DNA of 62,427 bases from Alistipes sp. Marseille-P5061 (GTDB taxonomy: Bacteria; Bacteroidota; Bacteroidia; Bacteroidales; Rikenellaceae). Below, piece after piece: positions 36,551 through 46,468 of the stretch. Under the pieces are notes generated by a model. The model ran no database searches. It saw nothing but the letters and a program-made list of their open reading frames with translations, and was not told the origin of the DNA. Position 1 is the stretch's first letter, and the number at the start of each line of letters is the position of its first letter. The stretch spans positions 176,302 through 238,728 of the forward strand of contig NZ_LT985749.1 in assembly GCF_900290115.1 (NCBI RefSeq), read 5' to 3'. Both the position numbers and the translations under genes were made by a program.

Positions 36551-36586
36551 CGAAGGCCGCAACCCCCGTAAGGGTTGCGGCCTTCG
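36551..36586. terminator. 15-bp perfect hairpin after tsaD
   Basis: CGAAGGCCGCAACCC (36551-36565) pairs with GGGTTGCGGCCTTCG (36572-36586). It lies between the convergent tsaD and BIG2 lipoprotein genes and probably ends both transcripts, although no U-tract is present. Confidence 0.75.
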
Positions 36587-36623
36587 CTCGTCAAGGGGGC
36601 GGCACCGGGCCGCCCGCCTAAGG

Positions 36624-37796
36624 TCAGAATGCCAGAATGGGACGCGCGAAGCAGTCGGCGTCGTACCAGTTGGTCATGCACTCGATGAGCCCCTCGGAGC
36701 CGATTTCGAGGATGCATGCCGACTCGCTGTCGTAGGGGGTCGAAGCCCAGAGCGAGCAGAAGGGATGGGTCTCGTCGTCGTTGACCAGCAGGTCGCGCTC
36801 CGCCTCGGGAATCTTCGAGAGCGTCTCGTTGAAGCGGGCCATCGCGTCGTAGGAGACCGTCTCCGAGCAGTACCACGTGGCGTCGTACGAGAGCGTCTGC
36901 CACTCCTTCATGTAGCGGGCCACCTCATCGCCGCACAGGTTGGCGGCCATGTCCCACAACTGCCCCGTCGAGGGGAGGAACCATCCGCTCGTATGTTCGG
37001 GCGCCGGCAGCGAGAAGTCGTTGAGCACACACCCGAAGGCGGGCATCATCTCGTCGAGCGTTTCGCCGTAGTTGTCGCGCACGGTCATCGTCTCGACATA
37101 GCCGTTCACGTTGGCATACCACGTCTCGGCCAGCTTGGCGGCATCCAGGCACGAGAACTCCCAGTCCTTCGACCAGTAGGTGGTCATCTTGTCGGCGCCG
37201 TGAGCAAAGCGCACGGCCACCACATAGCCGTGGGTATAGCCCGCCGCAACGTCCGAAGCGGCCATGCGTTCGGGGTTGGTCTGGAAGACGATGCCGATGA
37301 CCTGCTTCCCGGCCACGGGCGCCGGCTTCTCGTCGGCCCAGACGGGATTCAGACCGTCGGCCTCGATGCTGACCAGTCCGCCGTCACTCCACGTGCCGTC
37401 GCTGTAGAAGTAGTCGCCCACCTTCGGCTCCGAAGGCTCGGGCTCGGGCTCGGGTTCGGGCTCGGTCACCGTCACCCGACATGCGGCCGAAGATTCACCT
37501 ACCGAGGCCGTGACGGTCGTCTCGCCTGCACCTACGGCCGTCACCACGCCGGCATCGACAACTGCCACTTCGGGATTGGCCGATGCCCACACGACACTTG
37601 CACCGGCCTCCGCCTCGGGCGTCACCTGGGCGGTCAGCGTATGAGTCTCTCCCACGGTCAACTCGATTGCGTTGGCGTCAAGCGCAACCTCGACGCGACT
37701 CTCCGTCCGTTCGCCATCCTCCTTGTCACAGGCGCTGAAAGCAAACAGAGCACAGGCCAACAACAGCGGCCTCCACATCACTCGTTTCATAAGCAT
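36624..37796 (-). CDS. Lipoprotein with BIG2 domain and C-terminal DUF1566-like region
   Basis: Surface or periplasmic lipoprotein of 390 aa. The lipobox is AFSAC near residue 23. A BIG2 Ig-like domain spans about 34-112 (LDANAIELTVGETHTLTAQVTPEA, VVWASANPEVAVVDAGVVTAVGAGETTVTA). A Glu-Pro repeat linker (EPEPEPEPEP) precedes a C-terminal domain with VAGKQVIGIVFQTNP and SGWFLPSTGQLWDM, reminiscent of Fib_succ/DUF1566-like domains. No catalytic motif is visible. The second Met (37790) is an equally good start. The function is unknown; carbohydrate or surface binding is inference. Confidence 0.85.
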   Translation of the reverse strand: MLMKRVMWRPLLLACALFAFSACDKEDGERTESRVEVALDANAIELTVGETHTLTAQVTPEAEAGASVVWASANPEVAVVDAGVVTAVGAGETTVTASVGESSAACRVTVTEPEPEPEPEPSEPKVGDYFYSDGTWSDGGLVSIEADGLNPVWADEKPAPVAGKQVIGIVFQTNPERMAASDVAAGYTHGYVVAVRFAHGADKMTTYWSKDWEFSCLDAAKLAETWYANVNGYVETMTVRDNYGETLDEMMPAFGCVLNDFSLPAPEHTSGWFLPSTGQLWDMAANLCGDEVARYMKEWQTLSYDATWYCSETVSYDAMARFNETLSKIPEAERDLLVNDDETHPFCSLWASTPYDSESACILEIGSEGLIECMTNWYDADCFARPILAF

Positions 37797-38125
37797 CGTT
37801 GTTTTTTAGATGAATACTCCGGTCGTGAGCTCCGCACCGTCGGGGGCAAGGGGGCGGAACCCGGCCTCTCCGGCCGCGTCGGATTCACGATACCCACTCA
37901 AATATACGAAAATCCCGCCAGAATCCGACTGCAGGTTCACAAATTACTGGATAACAGACCATAAAATAGGCCAAACCGCACAACATCCGTACTCGGACGC
38001 GTTCCAGGCTGCGACTTTTTTGGCAAATTTTTCGGACTTTTCAGCGAAACAGAGGCTACCCGCGCCAAAAAATCCCTACCTTTGCCTCAACGGGACGGAA
38101 CCAACGCGTCCCGCGCCAATCAACC
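37797..38125. promoter_or_regulatory. Divergent intergenic region, BIG2 lipoprotein / nitronate monooxygenase
   Basis: This 329-base region has no gene. On the minus strand TATATTTG (37906-37899) is a candidate -7 box for the lipoprotein gene, with a long leader of about 95 bases. On the plus strand TACCTTTG (38077-38084) is a candidate -7 box 42 bases before the monooxygenase gene. Neither has a clear -33 TTTG. The middle (37930-38050) is AT-richer than its surroundings. Confidence 0.5.
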
Positions 38126-39226
38126 ATGAAAGCACTGAAAATCGGAAACCTGCTCGCTCCGCTGCCCATCGTACAGGGCGGCATGGGCGTCGGCATTTCG
38201 CTCTCGGGCCTCGCCTCGGCCGTTGCCGAGCAGGGAGGCATCGGCGTCATCTCGTCGGCCGGACTGGGAGCCATCTACAACGACTATTCGAAGGATTACC
38301 GCAAGGCCAGCATCTGGGGGCTGAAGGAGGAGCTGCGCAAGGCGCGCGAGCGGACGCGCGGCATCATCGGCGTCAACGTCATGGTGGCCATGTCGAACTT
38401 CGCCGACATGGTCCGCACGGCCATTGCCGAGAAGGCCGACATCATCTTCTCGGGTGCGGGGCTGCCGCTCAACCTCCCCTCGTTCCTCACCCAGGGGGCG
38501 CGGACCAAGCTGGCCCCCATCGTCTCGTCGGCACGCGCCGCCGGGCTGCTCTGCCGCAAGTGGTTCTCGGAGTACCGCTACCTGCCCGACGCGATTGTGG
38601 TCGAGGGTCCCAAGGCGGGAGGCCACCTGGGCTACAAGCCCGAACAGCTCGACGACGAACACTACGCCCTCGAGCAGCTCGTGCCCGAGATTGTGGCCGA
38701 GGTGCGCTCCTTCGAGGCGGCGCACGAGTGCCGCCACATCCCGGTCATCGCCGGCGGCGGCATCTACACGGGCGAGGACATCTACCGCATCATGGAGCTG
38801 GGGGCCGACGGCGTACAGATGGGGACGCGCTTCGTGACCACCGAGGAGTGCGACGCCGCCCGGGAGTTCAAGGAGAGCTACCTCCATGCCCGCAAGGAGG
38901 ATATCGAAATCATCCAGAGCCCGGTCGGCATGCCGGGCCGGGCCATCCACAACACCTTCCTCGAGCGGGTGAAGCAGGGGCTCAAGCGCCCACGTGCCTG
39001 CCCCTTCGACTGCATCAAGACCTGCGACGTGACGCACAGCCCCTACTGCATCATGCTGGCACTCTACAACGCCTTCAAGGGGCGGCTGCAGAACGGCTAC
39101 GCCTTCTGCGGGGCCAACGCCTGGCGGGCCGAGAAAATCCAGAGCGTCCGCGAACTCATCGCCTCGCTGCGCAGCGAGTATGAAAGTTTCGCGCTCCGCA
39201 CCCGCCTCTCCGGCGCCAAGCGGTAG
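38126..39226 (+). CDS. Nitronate monooxygenase / FabK-like FMN oxidoreductase
   Basis: TIM-barrel FMN protein of 366 aa of the NMO/2-nitropropane dioxygenase superfamily. The N-terminus has LPIVQGGMGVGISLSGLASAVAEQGGIGVIS. The middle carries VVEGPKAGGHLGY, and the phosphate-binding segment is IAGGGIYTGEDIYRIMELGADGVQMGTRF. An extra C-terminal Cys-containing part (RACPFDCIKTCDVTHSPYCI) has four Cys and could hold a metal or Fe-S site. Nitronate detoxification or enoyl reductase activity cannot be separated from sequence alone. It is monocistronic. Confidence 0.85.
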   Translation: MKALKIGNLLAPLPIVQGGMGVGISLSGLASAVAEQGGIGVISSAGLGAIYNDYSKDYRKASIWGLKEELRKARERTRGIIGVNVMVAMSNFADMVRTAIAEKADIIFSGAGLPLNLPSFLTQGARTKLAPIVSSARAAGLLCRKWFSEYRYLPDAIVVEGPKAGGHLGYKPEQLDDEHYALEQLVPEIVAEVRSFEAAHECRHIPVIAGGGIYTGEDIYRIMELGADGVQMGTRFVTTEECDAAREFKESYLHARKEDIEIIQSPVGMPGRAIHNTFLERVKQGLKRPRACPFDCIKTCDVTHSPYCIMLALYNAFKGRLQNGYAFCGANAWRAEKIQSVRELIASLRSEYESFALRTRLSGAKR

Positions 39227-39443
39227 CGGGCACAGCGTTGCCGGTGCCGGTGTTGTCTGGGGCAGCGTTGCCGCCCGGCACGGGCAATCATGACACCGCC
39301 ACCCGGCACGGACAACCGCGACACGACCGCCCGACGCCAAACGCCGCAGCACGGACGCCCCGGCACGAAGCACCGCAACACGGCTGCCCGACGCGAAACA
39401 TCGTGCCGCCCGGTGCAAGCCGCGCATCGGCAGGCCGCAAAAC
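39227..39443. repeat. Degenerate GC-rich repeat spacer
   Basis: The spacer between the converging NMO and folD genes is built from related words. CAGCGTTGCCG occurs twice near 39233 and 39263, CCCGGCACGG-type words recur at 39276 and 39302, and GCAACACGG/GCAGCACGG-type words follow. No gene is supported. Confidence 0.55.
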
Positions 39444-39486
39444 AAGAGAAGACCCCGAAGAGTTTATCTTCGGGGCCTTCTCTTTT
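39444..39486. terminator. Terminator at the end of the purine operon
   Basis: GAGAAG-a-CCCCGAAGA (39446-39461) pairs with TCTTCGGGG-c-CTTCTC (39467-39482) around a 5-nt loop, with one internal A-C mismatch. It is flanked by AACAA and TTTT, so it can act in both directions, ending folD and the NMO gene. Confidence 0.85.
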
Positions 39487-39534
39487 ACAGGCTTTTACCG
39501 GCAGCCTTCGCTGCCTTCGGACCGCCCGGACGCA

Positions 39535-40386
39535 CTACTTCGCCCGACGGCGGAGGAAGCACTCGATGGTATTCTCCATCAGGCAGCAGATGGTCATGGG
39601 ACCCACGCCGCCCGGCACCGGAGTGATGACCGAGGCCTTCGGCTCGATGGCCGCAAAGTCGACGTCGCCGCACAGCTTGCCCGTCTCCGGGTCGCGGTTC
39701 ACACCCACGTCGATGACCACCGCCCCGTCGGCAACCATGTCGGCCGTCACGAACTTCGGGCGGCCGATGGCCACCACCAGAATCTCCGCCTGGCGCGTCA
39801 CCTCCGCAAGGTTACGCGTACGGCTGTGGGTTATCGTCACCGTGGCGTTCTCGTCGAGCAGCAGCTTCGAGACGGGAAGACCCACGATGTTGCTGCGGCC
39901 GATGACCACGGCCCGCTTCCCCTCGATGGTCACACCGGCCGCCTTGAGCATCTTGATGATGCCCTTCGGGGTGCAGGGAAGCGTGCAGGGCTGCTTCTGC
40001 CACAGGGCGGCGACGTTGAGCGGATGGAATCCGTCGACATCCTTCGCCTTGTCGATGGCGGCAATCACCTTGTCCTCGTCGATGTGCTTCGGCAGCGGCA
40101 GCTGCACCAGAATGCCGTCCACCTCGTCGTCGGCATTGAGCTGCGCGATGAGCTCCAGCAGCTCCTGCTCCGAGATGGTGTCGGGCTTGCGGATGGTGGT
40201 GTTGCGAATCCCCACCTCGGCCGAAGCCTTCGCCTTGCCCTTCACATAGCTCACGCTGCCCGGGTCCTCGCCCACGAGAATCACCACCAGGTGGGGCACC
40301 CGTCCATACAATGCGGGAAAGCCCTTCACCTTCTCCGCCATCTCGGCCTTGAGTTGCGCCGAGAGCTCTTTTCCACTAATAATCAT
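39535..40386 (-). CDS. folD: Bifunctional methylene-THF dehydrogenase/cyclohydrolase FolD
   Basis: Makes 10-formyl-THF, the one-carbon donor used by PurN and PurH. Motifs are VGEDPGSVSYVKGKAKASAEVGI near 37-60 with catalytic Lys, DGILVQLPLPKHID near 95-108, DGFHPLNVAAL, PCTPKGI and the NADP-binding VVIGRSNIVGLPVSKLL near 157-173. At 283 aa it has standard length. It is the last gene of the purine operon, 54 bases after purD, a functional pairing of donor and users. Confidence 0.97.
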   Translation of the reverse strand: MIISGKELSAQLKAEMAEKVKGFPALYGRVPHLVVILVGEDPGSVSYVKGKAKASAEVGIRNTTIRKPDTISEQELLELIAQLNADDEVDGILVQLPLPKHIDEDKVIAAIDKAKDVDGFHPLNVAALWQKQPCTLPCTPKGIIKMLKAAGVTIEGKRAVVIGRSNIVGLPVSKLLLDENATVTITHSRTRNLAEVTRQAEILVVAIGRPKFVTADMVADGAVVIDVGVNRDPETGKLCGDVDFAAIEPKASVITPVPGGVGPMTICCLMENTIECFLRRRAK

Positions 40387-40440
40387 GCTGTCAATCAGGT
40401 TGTTCGTTTGTTGTTGTTCGGTATTCGCATCCGCACGCCG

Positions 40441-41691
40441 CTACCTCTTGTTGAGCGCCCAGTGGCCGATGTCGGTACGGTGGAAGAGGTTGTCGCACTC
40501 GATGCGGGCGACATCCTCGAGCGCATGGCGGCGCGCCTCCGAGAGCGTCGCCCCCTCGCCCACGACGAAGAGCACGCGGCCGCCGGCCGTCACCAGACGG
40601 TCGCCCTCCATGCGGGTGCCCATGTGGTAGACCTTGCCCCGCACGCGGTCGAGTCCCTTGATTTCGTGACCCTTCTCGTAGCTGCCCGGGTAGCCCTTCG
40701 AGGCGAGCACGATGCCCAGCGTGGCGAAGTCGTGCCACTCGAGCGTCGCATCGCCGCCGTCGGCCACGGCGCAGAAGATGTCGACGATGTCGCTCTTCAG
40801 ACGCGGCAGCACCACCTCGGTCTCGGGGTCGCCGAAGCGGGCGTTGAACTCGATGACCTTGATGCCCTGCGCCGTCTTCATCAGACCGCCGTAGAGCACC
40901 CCCGTGAAGGGACACCCCTCCTCAACCATCGCGTCGGCCGTCCGCTGCATGATGTTGCGCAGCGCGAACTGCTCGTCCTCGGCCGTGATGAAGGGCAGGG
41001 GCGAGTAGGCACCCATGCCGCCCGTATTGGGACCCTTGTCGCCGTCGTAGGCGCGCTTGTGGTCCTGAGCCAGCACCATCGGCCACACCTTGCGGCCCGA
41101 AACGAAGCACATGAACGAGAACTCGGGGCCCTCGAGGAAATCCTCGACAACGACCTTGCCCTCGCCGAAACGGTCGTCGAGCAGCATCTCGCGCAGCGCC
41201 TCGTCGGCCTCCTCCATCGTGGCGGCAATCACCACCCCCTTGCCTGCAGCCAGGCCGTCGTACTTGAGCACGGCCGGCAGCGGACGCGCGGCAACGTAGG
41301 CGCGCGCCTCCTCATACTCCGTAAAGGCGCGGAAGCCGGCCGTCGGCACGCAGTATTTGGCCATGAGCCGCTTGGCGAACTCCTTCGAGGATTCGATGCG
41401 CGCGGCCGCCTTCGTGGGGCCGAAGATGCGCAGCCCCGCAGCGCGGAAGACGTCGACCACACCGGCCGCCAGCGCCACCTCGGGGCCCACCACCGTGAGC
41501 CCGATGCCCTCGCCGGCCGCAAAATCACGCAGCCGCTCGACCTCCGTGTCGCGGATGTCGACGCACTCGGCCACGCGGGCGATGCCGGCATTGCCCGGTG
41601 CGCAGTATATCTTTTCGACTTGCGCCGAGCGCGTCAGCGCATCGACGATGGCGTGCTCGCGGCCGCCGCTTCCTATAACCAGTACCTTCAT
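40441..41691 (-). CDS. purD: Phosphoribosylamine--glycine ligase PurD
   Basis: Second step of purine synthesis (PRA + Gly + ATP to GAR). ATP-grasp enzyme of 416 aa with the N-terminal GSGGREHAIVDAL and APGNAGIA motifs. The central ATP-grasp has VVVEDFLEGPEFSFMCFVSG and NTGGMGAYSP, and the C-terminal part has GVLYGGLMKTAQGIKVIEFNARFGDPETEVVLP. It lies 84 bases after purH and before folD. Confidence 0.97.
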   Translation of the reverse strand: MKVLVIGSGGREHAIVDALTRSAQVEKIYCAPGNAGIARVAECVDIRDTEVERLRDFAAGEGIGLTVVGPEVALAAGVVDVFRAAGLRIFGPTKAAARIESSKEFAKRLMAKYCVPTAGFRAFTEYEEARAYVAARPLPAVLKYDGLAAGKGVVIAATMEEADEALREMLLDDRFGEGKVVVEDFLEGPEFSFMCFVSGRKVWPMVLAQDHKRAYDGDKGPNTGGMGAYSPLPFITAEDEQFALRNIMQRTADAMVEEGCPFTGVLYGGLMKTAQGIKVIEFNARFGDPETEVVLPRLKSDIVDIFCAVADGGDATLEWHDFATLGIVLASKGYPGSYEKGHEIKGLDRVRGKVYHMGTRMEGDRLVTAGGRVLFVVGEGATLSEARRHALEDVARIECDNLFHRTDIGHWALNKR

Positions 41692-41775
41692 ATTGCGAAC
41701 GGTTGTTGGATTTGTAATGAAACGATACGGGACGGCAGGCTTCCCGAAGGAGTCCGCCGCCCCGTCTCTGTCCTG

Positions 41776-43305
41776 TTAATGCTTGAAGTGGCGCTCGCCC
41801 GTGAAACACATGGCAATGCCCTTCTCGTTGGCCTTGCTGATGGACTCTCCGTCACGCACCGAGCCGCCCGGCTGGACGATGGCCGTCACGCCGTACTCGG
41901 AGGCCAGCGCCACGCAGTCGTCGAAGGGGAAGAAGCCGTCCGAGGCAAGCACCAGACCCTCGGTCACACCGGCCGCACGCGCCTGCTTGAGGGCAATTTC
42001 GGCCGAACCGATGCGGTTCATCTGACCGGCGCCCACGCCCAGCGTGCGTCCGTCCTTGACCGCCACGATGGCGTTCGACTTCACATGCTTGACGATGCGC
42101 CAGCCGAAGTTCAGGTCCTCCATCTGCTCGGGGGCGGGCTTCGTCTCCGTCACGCACATCGAGGCGTCGACGTGCTTGGTCGTCAGGTCGAGGTCCTGCA
42201 CCAGCAGACCGCCGTTCACGCTCACATACTGCTTGCGGTCCACCTCGCCGCGCGTCATGTCGACCTCGAGCAGACGCAGGTTCTTCTTCGTGCGGAGCAG
42301 CTCGAGGGCCTCGTCGGTGAACGACGGCGCCATGATAATCTCGAGGAAGATGGGCTTCATCAGCTCGGCTGCCTCGAGCGTTACGGGACGGTTCGTCGCC
42401 ACGATGCCGCCGAAAATCGACACCTTGTCGGCCTCGTAGGCCTTCTTCCACGCCTCGACCACGTCGCGGCCCGTAGCGGCGCCGCAGGGGTTCATGTGCT
42501 TCAGACCCACGCAGAAGGGCTCGTCGAACTCACGGACGATGCAGAGCGCCGCGTTGGCATCCTGGATGTTGTTGTACGAGAGCTCCTTGCCGTTGAGCTG
42601 GCGGGCAAAGGCCAGCGAGTAGGGAACGTGCTTCTCCTCGCGGTAGAACTTGGCCGCCTGGTGGGGATTCTCGCCATAGCGGAGCGACTGCACCAGGTCG
42701 AACTCGAGGAAGAGCTTCTCGTTGAGCCCCGCCTGGGCGCGCATGTAGGTGGCAATCATCGTATCGTACTCGGCCGTATGGGTAAAGGCCTTGGCCGAGA
42801 GGCGCAGACGCGTTTCGCGGCGCGTCGTACCTTCGGCACGCAGCTCGTCGAGCACCGCAGCATAGTCTGCCGGGTCGCATACGACCGTCACGTCGGCCCA
42901 GTTCTTGGCCGCCGAACGCAGCATCGAGGGGCCGCCGATGTCGATGTTCTCGATGGCGTCCTCCATCTTCACGTCGGGTTTGGAGATGGTCTGACGGAAG
43001 GGATAGAGGTTGACGCAGACCATGTCGATGAGTTCAATGCCGTTCTCCTTGAGCGCCGCCATGTGCGACGGGTCGTCGCGGCGGGCCAGCAGACCGCCGT
43101 GCACCTTGGGATGGAGCGTCTTCACGCGGCCGTCGCAGATTTCCGGGAAACCCGTCACGTCGCTGATGTTGATTACCTCCACACCGCTCTCGCGGAGCAG
43201 CTTCATGGTGCCGCCCGTGGCGATGACCTCCCAGCCGAGGCTCCGCAGCCCCCGGGCAAAATCGACCACGCCGGTCTTGTCGCTTACGCTGATTAATGCT
43301 CGCAT
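41776..43305 (-). CDS. purH: Bifunctional AICAR transformylase/IMP cyclohydrolase PurH
   Basis: Last two steps to IMP. The N-terminal MGS-like IMP cyclohydrolase domain (1 to about 190) starts ALISVSDKTGVVDFARGL and has ATGGTMKLL and GRVKTLHPKVHGGLL. The C-terminal AICARFT domain (about 195-509) shows LRYGENPHQAAKFY, KHMNPCGAATG, and SDGFFPFDDCV followed by QPGGSVRD. At 509 aa the length is normal. It begins three bases after purN. Confidence 0.97.
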   Translation of the reverse strand: MRALISVSDKTGVVDFARGLRSLGWEVIATGGTMKLLRESGVEVINISDVTGFPEICDGRVKTLHPKVHGGLLARRDDPSHMAALKENGIELIDMVCVNLYPFRQTISKPDVKMEDAIENIDIGGPSMLRSAAKNWADVTVVCDPADYAAVLDELRAEGTTRRETRLRLSAKAFTHTAEYDTMIATYMRAQAGLNEKLFLEFDLVQSLRYGENPHQAAKFYREEKHVPYSLAFARQLNGKELSYNNIQDANAALCIVREFDEPFCVGLKHMNPCGAATGRDVVEAWKKAYEADKVSIFGGIVATNRPVTLEAAELMKPIFLEIIMAPSFTDEALELLRTKKNLRLLEVDMTRGEVDRKQYVSVNGGLLVQDLDLTTKHVDASMCVTETKPAPEQMEDLNFGWRIVKHVKSNAIVAVKDGRTLGVGAGQMNRIGSAEIALKQARAAGVTEGLVLASDGFFPFDDCVALASEYGVTAIVQPGGSVRDGESISKANEKGIAMCFTGERHFKH

Positions 43306-43308
43306 ATC

Positions 43309-43956
43309 TTATTGTTTATCGTTTGTTTGTGTTGGTTGTTCCTGTTTCTTTTCCTCCGCGGCCCCCGCAGCCGGTCCCCGGTCCCGGAGTCCGCCGTCGA
43401 GCAGCCGGGCGATGGTCTCGATATAGAGCGGGTGCTCCACACAGTGAATCATCGCCTCGAGTTCCTCCAAATCATGCCCCTCGTAGCCAAAGGCGCGCTG
43501 CGCGATGATGCGCCCGCCGTCGAGCGTCGCATCGACCCAGTGAATCGTCACGCCGAAGACCTTGACGCCGTAGTCGAGCGCCTGTTCGATGGCGTGCGCT
43601 CCGCGGAAGGAGGGGAGCAGCGAGGGGTGGAGGTTGATGATGCGCCCTTCGTAGGCCCCGAGCAGCGTCGGTCCCACGATGCGCATGTAGCCCGCCAGGC
43701 AGACCAGTTCGACGCCCGTCTCGTCGAGCCGCCGCACAATCTCGCGCTCGAAGTCGGCCTTCGAGGCGAACTCGCGGGGGGCAAAGACGTAGCTCTCGAC
43801 GCCGTGGGCGGCAGCCCGCTCCACGACCGGCGCTCCGGGCCGGTCGCAGACCATCAGCGCCACCTCGGCCTGCAGCTCGCCCGTATCGCACGCCGTGGCG
43901 ATGGCCTCGAAGTTGGAGCCGTTGCCGCTGGCGAATACCGCAATCCGTCGCTTCAT
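43309..43956 (-). CDS. purN: Phosphoribosylglycinamide formyltransferase PurN
   Basis: Formylates GAR with 10-formyl-THF. Motifs are FASGNGSNFEAI at 8-19, the loop with catalytic residues in LAGYMRIVGPTLL and INLHPSLLPSFRGAHAIEQAL, and the Asp in HWVDATLDGG. The length of 215 aa includes a short low-complexity tail. It sits between purM (gap 4) and purH (gap 3), a tight operon arrangement. Confidence 0.96.
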   Translation of the reverse strand: MKRRIAVFASGNGSNFEAIATACDTGELQAEVALMVCDRPGAPVVERAAAHGVESYVFAPREFASKADFEREIVRRLDETGVELVCLAGYMRIVGPTLLGAYEGRIINLHPSLLPSFRGAHAIEQALDYGVKVFGVTIHWVDATLDGGRIIAQRAFGYEGHDLEELEAMIHCVEHPLYIETIARLLDGGLRDRGPAAGAAEEKKQEQPTQTNDKQ

Positions 43957-43960
43957 GGCA

Positions 43961-44986
43961 CTAACGGATGACGACCCCTTCGGTGTCGGTCACGCGGCCG
44001 ATGACCGAGGCCTTCTCGCCTGCGGCCGTCAGGATGTCGATGGCACGCTGCGCCTCCGAAGAGTCGAGGGCGATGACCATGCCGATACCCATGTTGAAGA
44101 TGTTGAACATCTCGCGGTGAGGCACCTTGCCGTACTTCTCGAGGAAGCGGAAGACGGGGAGAATCTCCCACGTGCCCTCCTCGATGTCGAGACCCTGGCC
44201 GTCGTGCAGGATGCGGGGAATGTTCTCGTCGAAGCCGCCGCCCGTGATGTGGCTGATGCCGTGGACATCGCAGTTGCGAATCACCTCGAGCACCTGCTTC
44301 ACATAGATTTTCGTCGGCGTGAGCAGCACCTCGCCCAGCAGGTTGTGCGACAGCTCGGGGTAGACCTTGTGGAGGTCGAAGCCGTTGTCGGCCACAATCT
44401 TGCGCACGAGGCTGAAGCCGTTCGAGTGCACGCCGCTCGAGGCGATGCCCACCAGCACGTCGCCCACCTTGACCTTCGAGCCGTCGATGAGCTTCGACTT
44501 CTCGACCACGCCGACCGTGAAGCCCGCGATGTCGTACTCGCCGGCTGCATACATGCCCGGCATCTCGGCCGTCTCGCCGCCCACCAGAGCGGCACCCGCC
44601 TGACGGCACCCTTCGGCCACACCCGCTACGATGGCCTCGATTTTACGGGGTTCGTTGTGCCCCACGGCCACATAGTCGAGGAAGAGCAGCGGTTCGGCAC
44701 CCTGGGCCAGCACGTCGTTGACGCACATCGCCACGGCGTCGATGCCGATTGTGTCGTGTTTGTCCATTTCGAAAGCCAGTTTGAGCTTCGTGCCCACGCC
44801 GTCCGTGCCGCTGACCAGCACGGGTTCCTTCACGCCGAGCGACGCCAGGTCGAACATACCGCCGAAGGCGCCGATATTACCCATCGTACCCGGGCGCGAG
44901 GTCGATGCCACATGCTTCTTGATGCGCCGCACCACTTCGTATCCGGCTTCGAGATTCACGCCGGCCTTTTCATAGGATTGAGCCAT
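43961..44986 (-). CDS. purM: Phosphoribosylformylglycinamidine cyclo-ligase PurM
   Basis: AIR synthetase, 341 aa, PurM/PurL ATP-binding fold. Visible motifs are [45 protein letters not shown] and [16 protein letters not shown], followed by [15 protein letters not shown]. It lies 57 bases downstream of purF. Confidence 0.97.
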   Translation of the reverse strand: MAQSYEKAGVNLEAGYEVVRRIKKHVASTSRPGTMGNIGAFGGMFDLASLGVKEPVLVSGTDGVGTKLKLAFEMDKHDTIGIDAVAMCVNDVLAQGAEPLLFLDYVAVGHNEPRKIEAIVAGVAEGCRQAGAALVGGETAEMPGMYAAGEYDIAGFTVGVVEKSKLIDGSKVKVGDVLVGIASSGVHSNGFSLVRKIVADNGFDLHKVYPELSHNLLGEVLLTPTKIYVKQVLEVIRNCDVHGISHITGGGFDENIPRILHDGQGLDIEEGTWEILPVFRFLEKYGKVPHREMFNIFNMGIGMVIALDSSEAQRAIDILTAAGEKASVIGRVTDTEGVVIR

Positions 44987-45043
44987 GAAATTCTATTGTT
45001 TTTAAGGTTCTTACTTCAATTCTTCTTATCTGTCTCTGCGAGG

Positions 45044-46468
45044 CTATTTGCCATCCTTGTTGGCCTCCTCCACACGGCTGTAGAGCGCCGTGGGATAGTG
45101 CCCCGTGAAGCAGGCCATGCAGAGCTCCTTGCGGTTGCCGGCCTTGAGCACCGACTCGGGCGAGAGGAAGGAGAGCGAGTCGGCCCCGATTTCGGCGCAG
45201 ACCTCCGCGCAGTTCTTGCGGGCCGAGATGAGCTCGTCGTAGGTCGAGGTGTCGACCCCGTAGAAGCAGGGGTTCGTCATCGCGGGGCTGGCGATGCGGA
45301 CATGCACCTCGGTGGCTCCCGCCTGCCGAAGCATCGCCACGATGCGCCGCGAGGTGGTGCCGCGCACAATCGAGTCGTCGACCAACACCACGCGCTTGCC
45401 GCGCACGATGGTCCGCACGGCCGAGAGCTTCATCCGCACGCCCTTCTCGCGCAGCTCCTGCGAGGGCTGGATGAAGGTGCGGCCGATGTACTTGTTCTTG
45501 ATGAGCCCCATCTCGTAGGGCAGTCCGCTCGCCTCGGCATAGCCCATCGCGGCACTGAGGCTCGAATCGGGGACTCCCACCACGATGTCGGCCACGGCGG
45601 GCGCCTCGCGGAAGAGCAGACGTCCCGACTCCTTGCGGTAGGCGTGGACGTTGCACCCCTCAATGTCGCTGTCGGGGCGCGCGAAGTAGATGTACTCCAT
45701 CGCGCACATCTCGTGGCGCTTGTACATCGAGTAGTCGCTGCTGCGAATCCCCTTCTCGTCGATGGTGACGATTTCGCCCGGCTCGACGTCGCGCACGAAC
45801 TCGGCGCCGATGACGTCGAAGGCGCAGGTCTCGCTGCTGAGCACGTAGCCCTCGCCCAGCCGTCCAATCGAGAGGGGGCGCAGTCCGTACTTGTCGCGGC
45901 AGGCATAGATGCGGTTGCCCGTCATAATCAGGAAGGCGAAGGCCCCTTCGAGCATGTTCAGCGCATCGATAATCGAGTAGATGCGCGGACGGTCGTGGTA
46001 GCGGGTCTCCTTCTTGATGAGGTGGGCCAGAATCTCGCTGTCGGAGGTCGACTGGAAGAGGCTTCCCTTGTTCTCGAGGTACTCGCGCAGCAGCTGCGAG
46101 TTGACGATGTTGCCGTTGTGCGCCAGGGCGAAGTCGCCCGAGTTGTGGCGGAAGAGGAAGGGCTGGATGTTCTCCGCACCGCCGCCGCCCGTGGTCGCAT
46201 AGCGCACGTGGCCGATGGCCATGCTGCCGCGCAGGGTGGCGAGCTTCGCCTCGTCGAAGACCTCGGTCACCAGTCCGGCTCCCTTGATGCGGCGGAAGTT
46301 CTTCCCGGCGTCGACGGCCACGATGCCGGCGCCCTCCTGCCCGCGGTGCTGCAGGGCGTGGAGTCCGTAGTAGGTCAGCGAGGCCGCATTGGGCACCCCG
46401 TAGACACCGAAGACGCCGCACTCCTCGTGCAACTCGCGCTCTTGAATCTTCTCTATCATGTCAGGCAC
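45044..46468 (-). CDS. purF: Amidophosphoribosyltransferase PurF
   Basis: Committed step: PRPP + Gln to phosphoribosylamine. The N-terminal Ntn glutaminase begins at C17 ([10 protein letters not shown]), so a 16-residue propeptide would be removed, as in the B. subtilis type. The PRTase domain has the PRPP loop [18 protein letters not shown] near 345. The C-terminal Cys pattern ([14 protein letters not shown] and [10 protein letters not shown]) fits an Fe-S-containing enzyme. It is 474 aa and overlaps purC by 8 bases. Confidence 0.96.
   Translation of the reverse strand: MPDMIEKIQERELHEECGVFGVYGVPNAASLTYYGLHALQHRGQEGAGIVAVDAGKNFRRIKGAGLVTEVFDEAKLATLRGSMAIGHVRYATTGGGGAENIQPFLFRHNSGDFALAHNGNIVNSQLLREYLENKGSLFQSTSDSEILAHLIKKETRYHDRPRIYSIIDALNMLEGAFAFLIMTGNRIYACRDKYGLRPLSIGRLGEGYVLSSETCAFDVIGAEFVRDVEPGEIVTIDEKGIRSSDYSMYKRHEMCAMEYIYFARPDSDIEGCNVHAYRKESGRLLFREAPAVADIVVGVPDSSLSAAMGYAEASGLPYEMGLIKNKYIGRTFIQPSQELREKGVRMKLSAVRTIVRGKRVVLVDDSIVRGTTSRRIVAMLRQAGATEVHVRIASPAMTNPCFYGVDTSTYDELISARKNCAEVCAEIGADSLSFLSPESVLKAGNRKELCMACFTGHYPTALYSRVEEANKDGK

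Noticed and set aside
39238..43296. A 1352-codon plus-strand frame across folD, purD and purH
   Set aside because: It is a shadow of three recognised genes on the other strand. The same applies to 47195-50740 (opposite purL) and 55531-59898 (opposite the GH92 genes).
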